A DNA stretch of 64,000 bases from an uncultured Crocinitomix sp. (GTDB taxonomy: Bacteria; Bacteroidota; Bacteroidia; Flavobacteriales_D; Crocinitomicaceae), in the NCBI GenBank assembly GCA_937136425.1, contig CAKZON010000087.1, positions 1 to 64,000 of the forward strand. Reading direction: 5' to 3'. The number at the start of each line of letters is the position of its first letter. Position 1 is the first letter of the stretch. Of this stretch, positions 44,629-53,837 are shown in pieces. The notes below the pieces were generated by a model. The model saw only the letters and a list, made by a program, of their open reading frames with translations. It made no database searches and was not told the DNA's origin. The position numbers and the translations under genes were made by a program.

Positions 44629-44649
44629 GTGCTCATTATTAACCCAATT

Positions 44650-45210
44650 ATGAAAACAAATAATAATTTTTTGAAATCAATCGTATATCTTGCATTGGTT
44701 TTTTTCGCGTTTTCCTGTGAAAAACTACCCGAACCAGAGCCTGTTACTCAAGAGCCAGTAATGCCGCCTTTAACGCATACAGGTGCTAATACATTTGGTT
44801 GCTATATAGATGGGGAGTTATTTGTGGCAAATGAGGGGGCATCAGTATGGTCAATACCTGCTGTTAGTGGAAGTTTTGATGAGGGAACTAAACGTCTAGT
44901 GTTACAAGGTACTAGAAACAATAATGATAATCTTTCAGACTATATGGTAATTCTAGTTAACAATATTGAAGAGCCAGGAAATTATATGTTTGATATTAAG
45001 TTTGACCATGTTAAAGGGTACACCCAAAAAAGTGAAGAGTCTTTAGTGTATTATCATGATATTGGAAATAAGGGTAGTTGTACAATAACTCATCTAGATG
45101 AATCTAATAATATAATTTCTGGGATTTTTAATATGATTCTTGTTAACCCAGACTACGATAATAGATCATCAATAATAGTGACGGACGGGCGATTTGATTT
45201 TCGCTATTAA
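44650..45210 (+). CDS. Hypothetical lipoprotein, copy 1 of a tandem pair
   Basis: This 186-residue lipoprotein has a signal peptide ending in FAFSC (Cys near residue 22), followed by a proline/glutamate spacer (EPEPVTQEPVMPPLTHTGANT). The body is beta-rich (FGCYIDGELFVANEGASVWS, FNMILVNPDYDNRSS) and ends GRFDFRY. It is nearly identical to the next gene over the first 75 residues and at the end, but diverges in the middle. The start is set by the promoter at 44599-44628. DUF6252-like domains look similar, but that assignment is tentative. Confidence 0.75.
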   Translation: MKTNNNFLKSIVYLALVFFAFSCEKLPEPEPVTQEPVMPPLTHTGANTFGCYIDGELFVANEGASVWSIPAVSGSFDEGTKRLVLQGTRNNNDNLSDYMVILVNNIEEPGNYMFDIKFDHVKGYTQKSEESLVYYHDIGNKGSCTITHLDESNNIISGIFNMILVNPDYDNRSSIIVTDGRFDFRY

Positions 45211-45274
45211 TATTAAAACTATGAAAATCAGTTGAAAGAATGAAATTTATGATTAAATATGGGTATTTATACCG

Positions 45275-45305
45275 TTGTTTTATTGTTGTCACCTGCTTAT
45301 GTTTA
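45275..45305 (+). promoter_or_regulatory. Probable promoter of the second lipoprotein copy
   Basis: TTG (45275-45277), a 20-base spacer and TATGTTTA (45298-45305) resemble the consensus with one mismatch in TTTG. It lies 20 bases before the ATG at 45325 and in the same relative position as the promoter of the first copy. Confidence 0.5.
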
Positions 45306-45324
45306 CACCATCATTAACCCAATT

Positions 45325-45885
45325 ATGAAAACAAATAACAATTTTTTGAAGTCAATCGTATATCTTGCATTGGTTTTGTTCGCCTTTTCTTGTGAAAAAC
45401 CACCCGAACCAGAACCTGTTTCTCAAGAGCCGGTAATGCCACCTTTAACGCATACAGGTGCTAATACATTTGGTTGCTATATAGATGGGGAATTATTTGT
45501 GGCAAATGAAGGGCCGTCAGTTTGGTCAATACCTCCCGTAAGTGGTAGTTTTGATGAGGAAACGCGTGAGTTAAAGGTGCAGGGGACAAAGTATGATGGA
45601 GAATCAAGAGAGTATATTTATTTATTCTCGAATATTGATGATTCAGCTGGTGAATATCAATTTGAAACATATGGAGGAGAAGCTTTGGGCTATTCTGGTT
45701 TGTATAATGACCTGTGTGATTATTATTATTTAGATAGACCGGATTTAGGTAGATTGAATATTCTGTATCTTAATGAAGAAACAAATATTATTTCAGGAAC
45801 ATTCAATATTATCTTAAGCAATACTAATTGTGTTGAGAGTGCGTCTATGCAAATAATTGATGGTCGATTTGATTTTCGTTACTAG
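45325..45885 (+). CDS. Hypothetical lipoprotein, copy 2 of a tandem pair
   Basis: The protein has 186 residues, the same length as copy 1. The signal peptide ends FAFSC (near residue 22), followed by EKPPEPEPVSQEPVMPPLTHTG. The first 75 residues and the last 10 (IDGRFDFRY) match copy 1 closely, while residues about 80-165 differ (YLFSNIDDSAGEYQFETYGGEA against VNNIEEPGNYMFDIKFDHV). The 5' leaders also share CATTAACCCAATTATG. The likely start is 45325 rather than an upstream ATG at 45259. Confidence 0.75.
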   Translation: MKTNNNFLKSIVYLALVLFAFSCEKPPEPEPVSQEPVMPPLTHTGANTFGCYIDGELFVANEGPSVWSIPPVSGSFDEETRELKVQGTKYDGESREYIYLFSNIDDSAGEYQFETYGGEALGYSGLYNDLCDYYYLDRPDLGRLNILYLNEETNIISGTFNIILSNTNCVESASMQIIDGRFDFRY

Positions 45886-45957
45886 AATCTCAACGACGAT
45901 ATCGTATTAATACTTTGGTAGTTTAATCCAATACTAAAGAATCAAAAACCAAAACTT

Positions 45958-48900
45958 ATGAAAACAAGTGTTTTAACACTAGTGGCTATTCTTTTGCCTA
46001 ATTTATATTCATTTAGTCAAGAAATTCCGAACATAATTAAAAATTCTGACAGCACTAATTTGGCTTATGAGGCTGCAATGGAGGTCATGTATGATGACTT
46101 AGACTATTCTTATGTCAGTACTGGGCGCCTTTACGAACGCGGTTTTAGTTTTGTTAATTTGGTCCCATTTAATGGGCAGTTGACAGATTCGAGTAAATCT
46201 AATCTTATTGTTTTTAGTTTAGCTTATGCTTCTTTAGTTTCAATGACTGTGGACGTGTCAAAAGCTTTGCCTGCTCCAAGCTCTTACCGAAATGTTATGG
46301 ATACAGTTTGTTCAACTTCATCCATTATTCCAGTGGCGGGTATGCACCAATTATATAATACTATTTCATTAGATGCTATTGATGATAGTTTGTTGGGGAT
46401 ATCTGATGGTAATCTAACCGATATTTTTCCTCGAACTGAAGACCCTTATATAGAAAAGGAAGTGTTTATGTTTGCTCCGGCTGAATTGATGATGGATCAG
46501 GCAGTTTTTTCTCTTTATTTTGATTCTGAATTATTCTATTCGAATTCTGGGAAGACAGTGGATTCATTATTGTTAGATATTGGAAATGGAATGGGGTTTC
46601 TACCCATTGATTTTGACGAAAACGTCCAATTATCATTTACCGAACGTGGATTGAAAACCATTAAAGTTCAATTAAAATATTCAGATGGAACGGCCTATTT
46701 TTCCAATTTTGATATTTTGATAAAATCTGCCGCTTTTAGAGGAGTGGGAGATGCTCCAGATTTAAGCTATTATGTACCTGGGATTAATTATGAAGTAGAT
46801 CCTTCACTTGGGCGTGGAGCTGGACATGTGTATACGTATTTGGCTTGTGGGCACGATAGAATAGAAAAACCTTTTATTTGGGCAGAGGCCTTTAATCCAA
46901 ACGTTGGAGAAATTTCTGCCGATTTAACTAAAGATGATATACTTGAAAGGTTAAAGCATATTGATGGAACTGTTGAAGGACGACCTCTTTTAGACCACCT
47001 CACCGAAAACGGTTACGACATTATTATTTTAGATTATGATCATGGAGCCGATTATTTACCAAGAACCGCCGAGTTTATAAAAGAAGCTATCCGTTATGTC
47101 AACCAGCAAAAAGCAATTGCCAATAGCCATGCACAAAATATAATTTTGGGGCAAAGTATGGGTGGTGTAGCTACCATGCAAGCTTTAAAAGAAATGGAGA
47201 ATGATGGAGAGGAGCATGAATGCGAAAAGTACATCATTTTTGACAGCCCAATTATGGGAGTGAACATTCCAATGTCGGCGCAAGCAAGTTTGCTTGATAT
47301 GGCTACGTTATGGGTGAATAAACCTTATTCTCCAAGCGCGGGAATGTTGTTTCAATATGTCGAAATTATTGAAGATATAGTACGGTTATTATACTTGCCT
47401 GCTACCCGAACTATGATGGCACGTCAATGTAATGATGTTTATGTAGGGATGGGAGATACGCCTGCAAGCGAAGTTTTTTCTACCACTTTGTTGGAGCCAA
47501 GTGGAGGACCATTGCGCACAGAACATTTGTATACCGATCATTACGATTATTTGCATAATGATATGGGCGGAATGCCAACCAACTGTGAGGTGTTAAGTAT
47601 AACCAATGGCTCAAGAGAAGGGCCAGATGGAATGCAAGATTTTGATGCGGGTGATTTAATCATTCATGCTAATATTGATAATATGGTGTTAGGTTCTTTA
47701 ATAGCAGGTTATTTGCAAGATGATTTGGAGGATGAAGATTTGGATATGTTTGATACAGAAGTAATGTCTGGAACGTATGGACTCTTGATGTGGGCGGTCG
47801 GAATAGGTATTGATGTGGATATTAAATTCTTTGCCATGGAGCATTCACCCGATTTTGAATATTACACGTGCGAATTAGAAGTTTATGCTCCTTTAGCTCT
47901 TTTTCCAGTTATTTATCATGAAAATGTTGCAAAAACATCATCAGGACTAGAAATTGATCATGTTCCTGGAGGTTTTTTTGGAATTAAAAATCAAGGTGTA
48001 TTCTTTGAACCTGGAGGACCTGTAGATTTGGCCTTGAGTACATTTAAGATGCATACATGGTGCTTTACCCCAACCGGGAGTGTTTTAAATTATCATGGTG
48101 AAACAGGTACTTGGTTGACAGATCCTACTCGTGCTTATACGGATCATTATGGTGATATTAATACCAATAAAACAAGAGGTATTTCAAATTATATGAGTAA
48201 TTCAGAAACTCCGTCGTTTGATTCTGATCCTTTGCATGATACTTATAGCAATACAGCACATACATGGTTTACAAATGAAAGTAGTAGATATTTAATCTAT
48301 CATATGGTTGGGTCAGATGATTTGGATGGTATTGATCTTGTCTCATCATCAAAAAAGTATAATTATGGGAAAAGTGATTTGACTCCAGGAACCGATTTTG
48401 ACAGCTCACCGCCTATACGTACAACCTCTATTTTAGATCACTCAATAACGGTAAATAATACTTCGTTTGGAGTGAATGATGATGACTTGATTGGTCTAAC
48501 ACCTTCACCTTATGCTCCGGATGACATGGGGAATAGTTCAGCCAATTCACACTTTGTAATGCATTTAGGGCATATCTGCGAAACTGCGCCAAAAGTTGCG
48601 CTGATCATAAATAATAATGCCGTAATGAATATTGGAGATGGGAGTACGAGAACAGCTTCAGTACTTGTTCAGGAAGGGCATGAGGTGGTTGTGAGTAACA
48701 ACGGAAATATCCATGTTAAAAATGGAAGTACATTAAAAATTACAGAAGGCTCCAAGTTGATTGTGAAAGCTGGAGGGAATTTGATCATTGAAAATGGAGG
48801 ATTATTGTTAGTGGAAGAAGGAGGACAAATTGATTTCTATGAAGATGGAAATATTGCCTTGAATGGTGAAAATGCTAGACTCGTTCTTGATGGAAAGATT

Positions 48901-51024
48901 CATTTATATGAAAATGCAATTTTTGAACCCAAGCATGAAGGGATTAATAGTGGAATTATTACCGTGAACAACGCCGAGGGAGGTTTTGTAGCGGAACTAG
49001 GTAGTTCAATTCGAATTATTGGTGATGGTGATGATGACCCTATGCTGCATATTGCAGAGGAGGGATTTTTGAAAGCTTCATCAAATATGACACAATTTCT
49101 ATTGGCTTCTTGTCAAGTTATTATTGGTTCAGAAAATGAGTTTGTCATTTATTCGTATGCACCATTTACTTCGGCAGATGTGTCTTATGTTGTTCAAGAT
49201 AATTTGGTGAGTTTAGATCAGCACCCAAGAATTGGGTTATATAATAAAACGTTAATCAATTCGAGTGACTTTATGGATGTTATTATAAATTCTGAACGCG
49301 CTTTTTATGTTGATGGAGCATTCATGAATATTAATAATTCAACTTTTGATTATACCTACAATAAAAACAAAGTCATGTTTACGCTTGAAAAAGGGAACTT
49401 ATTTCTTCAAAACTCTGAATTTAGAAGTTATGAAGGAGTTGCAATTATATTGGATAATCAAACCACTTATTCGCAAATTATTGGAACTGATTTTGTTACT
49501 GCAATTGATGCTACCAATTTTGGAGAAGCTGTTTGGGCAAATGGTAGTGCAGAAGTTCTAGTGAAAAACTGCACATTTACAGGTGGAGGAGCTGGAGTCA
49601 ATCTAAGTAGTGGACAAGTAACATTTAAATGCAACAATTTTTCGCACATTGGTTATTATGGAATTAACGGAAGTACTAATGGACGTATAGAAATGTCAAC
49701 AGGAGGAGGAGCTGGTTATAACTTTTTCGACAATATGTCAAAGTTATGCCTTAGGTTGAGTAGTGTAAACGGTCTAAACATTCATAATGGATATAATTAC
49801 TTTTGGGACGAAGGGCCAGAAGAGCCAACTGTACAAGGTTCGATAGAGCTTGACTTAGATCTTGGATATGGAGTAACGCTTTTAGGTCACAGAAATCAAT
49901 GGAATGTTGCGAATACCGTTCCTGCAAGTTCTGAATTTGATGTTTGGAGTGAGTATGGAGGTGATTTTAGTTTTTCATTAGCCCATCCCATGTCTAGTGT
50001 TTGTGGAGCGTTAGATCCTGACTTACCTTATTCACCACCAATTGGTGATGGGGCTGGTAGTTATATGCCAGACATTTCTTTGACTGACGAGGATAATCCA
50101 GTACGTTTAGATTCTGCAATTGCATTTGCTACAAAAGCGACAGTATTGATAGATTCATTAGGGTCTGATCAGTCTGCAATTACCCTTTTTTATGACATTT
50201 TGATGCACGATTATACGAAGCAAGAATTGGAAGATAAACGGATACAGTATTTATTAAATGAAGCATACTACGGAATGAAATTTACAATAGGTCATGCCAT
50301 TGCAGATAGTGTGATATTGGAGTCTAATAATACATCAAGTTTTAGTCCGGCTATTCAAAAATATGTGGATGTATTAAATGTCTTAACAGTTGAAGATACA
50401 ATTAGTGCTGAACATTATTTTAAGCGATTTAATTTAGAGTTGGACAAGGCACACCTTTTTAGAATGCTCGGTCATACCGATATGGGACTTAATATTCTTC
50501 AAAACACCAATTTTTGTGTTTTAGATTCAGCTGAGCAAGCAGTGCTTAACAAGTGGATGTTTGTTTTTGAAGAAGAATTGGCAAAGCAACAATTTGGCGA
50601 ACTGGCTTATGGAATGGATACAACATTTACGGATACTAGCGGATATTATACTCCAATAAAGTACAGAGCAACCGAATATTATTTTGGATCGGTAATTAAT
50701 AGTTTGTCAAGCGTGATCTATCGAACTTGTTCTGGTGCAAAAAGTGCTGACCCAAACCTTGCTGACGATAAAGCTTATGAATTTGTTCTATATCCAAACC
50801 CTTCAAATGGAATCATAACAATTAGCTATGATGTTCCAACGGAAGGTAAAAATGAAATCTCAATCTATACCATGGATGGGAAAGAAGTATTTACCAGCGT
50901 ATTAAAAGGGGGTAAATATTCTGAACAAATTGACATTTCATTTGTTCAAAGCGGAATATATATCTACAAACTAAGTTTAAATGACTTACCTACAGAAGTT
51001 GGCAGAATGTCAATTAGTAAATAG
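45958..51024 (+). CDS. Giant T9SS protein with alpha/beta-hydrolase and beta-helix regions
   Basis: The protein has 1688 residues with a signal peptide (1-21). The middle (about 280-640) holds an alpha/beta-hydrolase like PGAP1/lipase enzymes. It includes KPFIWAEAFNP, GYDIIILDYDHGADYL, nucleophile S400 in GQSMGGV, and CEKYIIFDSPIMGV. Residues about 880-990 carry GNGG-type repeats (IHVKNGSTLKITEGSKLIV) like right-handed beta-helix or adhesin turns, and about 1100-1370 hold further helix-like repeats. A helical region precedes the T9SS type A sorting domain (FVLYPNPSNGIITISY). It should be surface-exposed or secreted. The combination of hydrolase and beta-helix is unusual, and the substrate is unknown. 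Confidence 0.85.
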   Translation: MKTSVLTLVAILLPNLYSFSQEIPNIIKNSDSTNLAYEAAMEVMYDDLDYSYVSTGRLYERGFSFVNLVPFNGQLTDSSKSNLIVFSLAYASLVSMTVDVSKALPAPSSYRNVMDTVCSTSSIIPVAGMHQLYNTISLDAIDDSLLGISDGNLTDIFPRTEDPYIEKEVFMFAPAELMMDQAVFSLYFDSELFYSNSGKTVDSLLLDIGNGMGFLPIDFDENVQLSFTERGLKTIKVQLKYSDGTAYFSNFDILIKSAAFRGVGDAPDLSYYVPGINYEVDPSLGRGAGHVYTYLACGHDRIEKPFIWAEAFNPNVGEISADLTKDDILERLKHIDGTVEGRPLLDHLTENGYDIIILDYDHGADYLPRTAEFIKEAIRYVNQQKAIANSHAQNIILGQSMGGVATMQALKEMENDGEEHECEKYIIFDSPIMGVNIPMSAQASLLDMATLWVNKPYSPSAGMLFQYVEIIEDIVRLLYLPATRTMMARQCNDVYVGMGDTPASEVFSTTLLEPSGGPLRTEHLYTDHYDYLHNDMGGMPTNCEVLSITNGSREGPDGMQDFDAGDLIIHANIDNMVLGSLIAGYLQDDLEDEDLDMFDTEVMSGTYGLLMWAVGIGIDVDIKFFAMEHSPDFEYYTCELEVYAPLALFPVIYHENVAKTSSGLEIDHVPGGFFGIKNQGVFFEPGGPVDLALSTFKMHTWCFTPTGSVLNYHGETGTWLTDPTRAYTDHYGDINTNKTRGISNYMSNSETPSFDSDPLHDTYSNTAHTWFTNESSRYLIYHMVGSDDLDGIDLVSSSKKYNYGKSDLTPGTDFDSSPPIRTTSILDHSITVNNTSFGVNDDDLIGLTPSPYAPDDMGNSSANSHFVMHLGHICETAPKVALIINNNAVMNIGDGSTRTASVLVQEGHEVVVSNNGNIHVKNGSTLKITEGSKLIVKAGGNLIIENGGLLLVEEGGQIDFYEDGNIALNGENARLVLDGKIHLYENAIFEPKHEGINSGIITVNNAEGGFVAELGSSIRIIGDGDDDPMLHIAEEGFLKASSNMTQFLLASCQVIIGSENEFVIYSYAPFTSADVSYVVQDNLVSLDQHPRIGLYNKTLINSSDFMDVIINSERAFYVDGAFMNINNSTFDYTYNKNKVMFTLEKGNLFLQNSEFRSYEGVAIILDNQTTYSQIIGTDFVTAIDATNFGEAVWANGSAEVLVKNCTFTGGGAGVNLSSGQVTFKCNNFSHIGYYGINGSTNGRIEMSTGGGAGYNFFDNMSKLCLRLSSVNGLNIHNGYNYFWDEGPEEPTVQGSIELDLDLGYGVTLLGHRNQWNVANTVPASSEFDVWSEYGGDFSFSLAHPMSSVCGALDPDLPYSPPIGDGAGSYMPDISLTDEDNPVRLDSAIAFATKATVLIDSLGSDQSAITLFYDILMHDYTKQELEDKRIQYLLNEAYYGMKFTIGHAIADSVILESNNTSSFSPAIQKYVDVLNVLTVEDTISAEHYFKRFNLELDKAHLFRMLGHTDMGLNILQNTNFCVLDSAEQAVLNKWMFVFEEELAKQQFGELAYGMDTTFTDTSGYYTPIKYRATEYYFGSVINSLSSVIYRTCSGAKSADPNLADDKAYEFVLYPNPSNGIITISYDVPTEGKNEISIYTMDGKEVFTSVLKGGKYSEQIDISFVQSGIYIYKLSLNDLPTEVGRMSISK

Positions 51025-51051
51025 GAATTGATGAGTATGTAAAGTGTAGGA

Positions 51052-52050
51052 TTATCCTTCGCTAGCAATTAAACTTTCAACTTTTTCAACCATATGCGTG
51101 TTTCCTGTAAAATAAGGAGCGCGTTGGTGTAAATCAGTTGGATCAATTTCCATAATGCGCTGTTTTCCGTCAGATGCAGCTCCGCCCGCTTGCTCAGCAA
51201 TAAATGCTAATGGATTGCACTCATACAATAAACGCAATTTTCCATTAGGAGCATTGTCAGTTGAAGGATACATATAGATTCCACCTTTAATCAAATTACG
51301 GTGAAAATCTGCAACTAAAGATCCTATATAGCGAGCTGTATACGGCCGGTTAGTGTCCGCATCAATTGTTTGCGAGTATTTAATATATTCTTGTACTCCA
51401 TTTGAACTGCGGTAAAAATTACCTTCGTTCATAGAATAGATTTTTCCATTGGTTGGAAACTTCATTTCTGGATGCGATAATACAAAAACTCCAATTCCTG
51501 GATCATAAGTAAAGCCGTTTACTCCTTTTCCAGTGGTGTATACCAACATGGTAGAAGAACCATAAATCACATATCCTGCGGCAAGTTGTTCCGTTCCTTT
51601 TTGTAAAAAATCTGCTTCAGTTAAATCAGACCCTACAGGCGATACCCTTTTATAAATACTAAAGATTGTTCCAATAGAAACGTTTACATCAATATTTGAA
51701 GAGCCATCTAGTGGATCCATTGCAACAATATACGAACCCTCATTGTTGATAGGAATGTATTCGTCATTTTCTTCAGAAGCAATGCCGCAAACCACTTTTC
51801 GGGCGGTTAAAGCCTTAATGAATTGATTGTTGGCATAAACGTCTAATTTCTGTTGGGCTTCGCCCTGAATGTTTTCAGAGCCTGCTGCTCCAACAATGTA
51901 TGATAGTAACCCGGCTTTATTCACTTTGTTACTCACAATTTTTGACGCCAATCGAATTGCGCTCAATAATTTTGAGAATTCTCCGCTTGACCCAGGGAAG
52001 TCCTGCTGCTTATCAATAATAAATTCACCAAGTGTTTTTACATTTTCCAT
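51052..52050 (-). CDS. fbp: Fructose-1,6-bisphosphatase class I
   Basis: This 332-residue gluconeogenic enzyme converts fructose 1,6-bisphosphate to fructose 6-phosphate. Metal-binding residues are visible in ASEEND (residues 91-96) and MDPLDGSSNID (111-121), and the substrate region is in YIGSLVADFHRNLIKGGIYMYP. The start is the ATG at 52050 (MENVKTLGEF), matching the family. An in-frame ATG at 52107 would add a hydrophobic, non-family tail that overlaps the divergent gene's promoter. It is divergent from the small membrane protein at 52144. Confidence 0.95.
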   Translation of the reverse strand: MENVKTLGEFIIDKQQDFPGSSGEFSKLLSAIRLASKIVSNKVNKAGLLSYIVGAAGSENIQGEAQQKLDVYANNQFIKALTARKVVCGIASEENDEYIPINNEGSYIVAMDPLDGSSNIDVNVSIGTIFSIYKRVSPVGSDLTEADFLQKGTEQLAAGYVIYGSSTMLVYTTGKGVNGFTYDPGIGVFVLSHPEMKFPTNGKIYSMNEGNFYRSSNGVQEYIKYSQTIDADTNRPYTARYIGSLVADFHRNLIKGGIYMYPSTDNAPNGKLRLLYECNPLAFIAEQAGGAASDGKQRIMEIDPTDLHQRAPYFTGNTHMVEKVESLIASEG

Positions 52051-52116
52051 GACAATCGATTCTGATTTTAACAGTGCAAATAACGCTATTATTAAAGATA
52101 ATACCAATTGATTTCG

Positions 52117-52124
52117 TACCTTTG
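52117..52124 (+). promoter_or_regulatory. -7 element for the small membrane protein gene
   Basis: TACCTTTG matches TAnnTTTG and lies 19 bases before the ATG at 52144. It rules out the upstream start at 52108. No clear -33 is seen. Confidence 0.5.
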
Positions 52125-52143
52125 TGTCAACAATCTCAATGGG

Positions 52144-52377
52144 ATGCGAAAAAAGATCTATTTAATTACTTTGTTTGTCTTTTTCATGCAGGACTTGTTT
52201 GGTCAATGTGCAATGTGTAAAGCCGTGGCTGAAGAACAAGCAGATGAAAACGGGAGCAACATTAATGCAGGAATTCTCTACATCATGATTATTCCTTATA
52301 TCATTCTATTTATTGTGTTCCGGAAAAAGATATTTTCCTTTTTTAAAGAGTTGAAAAACGCCGGGGTACCACATTAG
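52144..52377 (+). CDS. Small envelope protein with CAMC motif
   Basis: The protein has 77 residues with a signal-like N-terminus (about 1-20, ending LFGQ). It then has CAMCKAVAEEQADENGSNIN and one transmembrane segment (about 42-60; AGILYIMIIPYIILFIVF), ending in a basic tail. The cysteine pair CAMC at the mature N-terminus recurs in small proteins of Bacteroidota, but no function is known to me. The start at 52144 is supported by the -7 element at 52117-52124. It is divergent from fbp. Confidence 0.7.
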   Translation: MRKKIYLITLFVFFMQDLFGQCAMCKAVAEEQADENGSNINAGILYIMIIPYIILFIVFRKKIFSFFKELKNAGVPH

Positions 52378-52505
52378 TCCATTTTGATTCTCGAAATTTT
52401 GATAATCGACACTCCTGTCGATAGATTATACTAAGAATAGATATTGAAATTTGATTGAATGCTTTAATTGTTCATTGGCACAATAATTAAAGCACTATAA
52501 AAACA

Positions 52506-52537
52506 AAAACCTCAATACGTTGAAGTAAAGAGGTTTT
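52506..52537 (-). terminator. Terminator for the 52562-52753 gene
   Basis: AAAACCTC (52506-52513) pairs with GAGGTTTT (52530-52537). On the minus strand the stem is followed by a T-rich run (TTTTTGTTTTTATAG), 25 bases after the stop codon of the small gene. Confidence 0.65.
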
Positions 52538-52561
52538 ATAAAATCTATAATTGAATTTCTT

Positions 52562-52753
52562 CTATTTAAGTTGGTTCGGATCAGATTCCGCAATTTTGTT
52601 GTATTGAACTTGTCTGTACATCCAATATCCAAATGCAGCAAAACCAAATAACAATACTGCAACCCAGTAAATTTCACCAATTGGCTCCAAAGTATTTTGG
52701 AATACCCAATAACTAGCATCACCTATAGCGTAAAAAACATCTGTCGAACTCAT
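52562..52753 (-). CDS. Small DUF6341-like membrane protein
   Basis: The protein has 63 residues. A short soluble N-terminus (MSSTDVFYAIGDASYWVFQNTLEPIG) precedes one transmembrane segment (about 30-50; WVAVLLFGFAAFGYWMY) and a basic/acidic C-terminus. Its size, arrangement and position divergent from a DUF6427-like gene next to a purine gene match the DUF6341 protein that lies there in flavobacteria. The start is the ATG at 52753, since the upstream one adds only a few residues. Function is unknown. Confidence 0.65.
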   Translation of the reverse strand: MSSTDVFYAIGDASYWVFQNTLEPIGEIYWVAVLLFGFAAFGYWMYRQVQYNKIAESDPNQLK

Positions 52754-52807
52754 AATTATCAATTTTCTCAGCAAATGTAATAAATAAATTACATTAATTT
52801 TAAGCCC

Positions 52808-53764
52808 GTGCTAGTAAATTTGTATAAAACAAAAACACCGGTAGCTGTTTTCAGCTTTCCAATGCTAATAGGCTTAATAGCTTTACCTATTTTGTTTATA
52901 GAAAACTCTGACTTGCCCAATTTTTATTCTTGGCAGCAAGAACTAGTTACATTAATATCAAGTTCGGTTGTAATACACTATTTATCAGCTGTATTAATAT
53001 TATATGTTAGTGCAATTGAATTAAATCGTGTAGTCAATGCCTACGGATTTTATTCAAAAAATACCTATTTACCAGGTCTTATATATGCATTGTCGCTTTT
53101 AAGTTTTGATCAAGTTTATTTTTCGTCCTTATTGTTGGCTTATGCCTTTGTTATTTTTGGAATAGGTTTTATTTTTAGAATTAATCGACAAGATTCCGCA
53201 ACAGAAAGCATTTTCATGGCTGCACTTTTGTTTGGGGTCGCCACAATTTTTAGTCCGTTTTTACTACCAATAATTATTTTACCTTGGTTTAGCCTTGTTG
53301 TTTTTAGATATTTTGTTTGGCGAGAATGGTTTATGCTTCTAATTGGCTTTAGTATTCCGTGGGGGTATCATTATGGAATTTATTTTGCTGTAACTGGCAA
53401 TTGGGACGTCTTAACGGAAGGATTTGCATTAGTTAATTCTCCAATAGAATTTACGTTAGACAAGTTGAGTTTGATGATTTATATGACATTATTGGTCGTC
53501 TATTCAATTTGGAGGTTCTTGGTGATTTTAAATACGCAATTGCTTGTTTTTAAGAAGAGAAGCCGACTTTTGTTTCACTTTGTATGGTTAACATTAATTA
53601 CACTTGCATTTAGCTGGTACTTTCAAGATGCTTGGACAATTGCTGTAGCAATTCCGTTCACAATTATAATAAGCGTTCAAATATTAAATGCCACTCAATC
53701 ACTTTATTCCAATATTATGTTAACCGCTTGGGTGGGGTTAATTATTTGGAATTTAATAATGTGA
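52808..53764 (+). CDS. DUF6427-like polytopic membrane protein
   Basis: The protein has 318 residues with about nine or ten membrane helices (VFSFPMLIGLIALPILFI, YLSAVLILYVSAIELNRVVNAYGF, YLPGLIYALSLLSFD, IIILPWFSLVVFRYFVWREWFMLLIGFSIPW). The NRVVNAYGF and RYFVWREW segments are typical of the DUF6427 family of Bacteroidota, which lies next to purine or uracil genes. The start is GTG at 52808. Function is unknown. It is divergent from the DUF6341-like gene and precedes purQ by 73 bases. Confidence 0.8.
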   Translation: MLVNLYKTKTPVAVFSFPMLIGLIALPILFIENSDLPNFYSWQQELVTLISSSVVIHYLSAVLILYVSAIELNRVVNAYGFYSKNTYLPGLIYALSLLSFDQVYFSSLLLAYAFVIFGIGFIFRINRQDSATESIFMAALLFGVATIFSPFLLPIIILPWFSLVVFRYFVWREWFMLLIGFSIPWGYHYGIYFAVTGNWDVLTEGFALVNSPIEFTLDKLSLMIYMTLLVVYSIWRFLVILNTQLLVFKKRSRLLFHFVWLTLITLAFSWYFQDAWTIAVAIPFTIIISVQILNATQSLYSNIMLTAWVGLIIWNLIM

Positions 53765-53807
53765 TTAGAATGTGAACAACTTCTCTGTTTAATTGTCCGA
53801 ATAATAT

Positions 53808-53815
53808 TAACTTTG
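53808..53815 (+). promoter_or_regulatory. -7 element for purQ
   Basis: TAACTTTG matches TAnnTTTG and lies 22 bases upstream of the purQ ATG. No TTG is found at a normal -33 distance. No purine riboswitch fold is seen in the short leader. Confidence 0.5.
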
Positions 53816-53837
53816 CAACGCATTTAAAAACGAAGAA

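Noticed and set aside
52051..52107. Upstream ATG start for fbp giving a membrane-anchored enzyme
   Set aside because: The family starts at MENVKTLGEF, and the extension overlaps the divergent promoter.
53765..53837. A purine riboswitch before purQ
   Set aside because: The region is only 73 bases long with no three-way junction pattern visible; a simple -7 promoter accounts for it.
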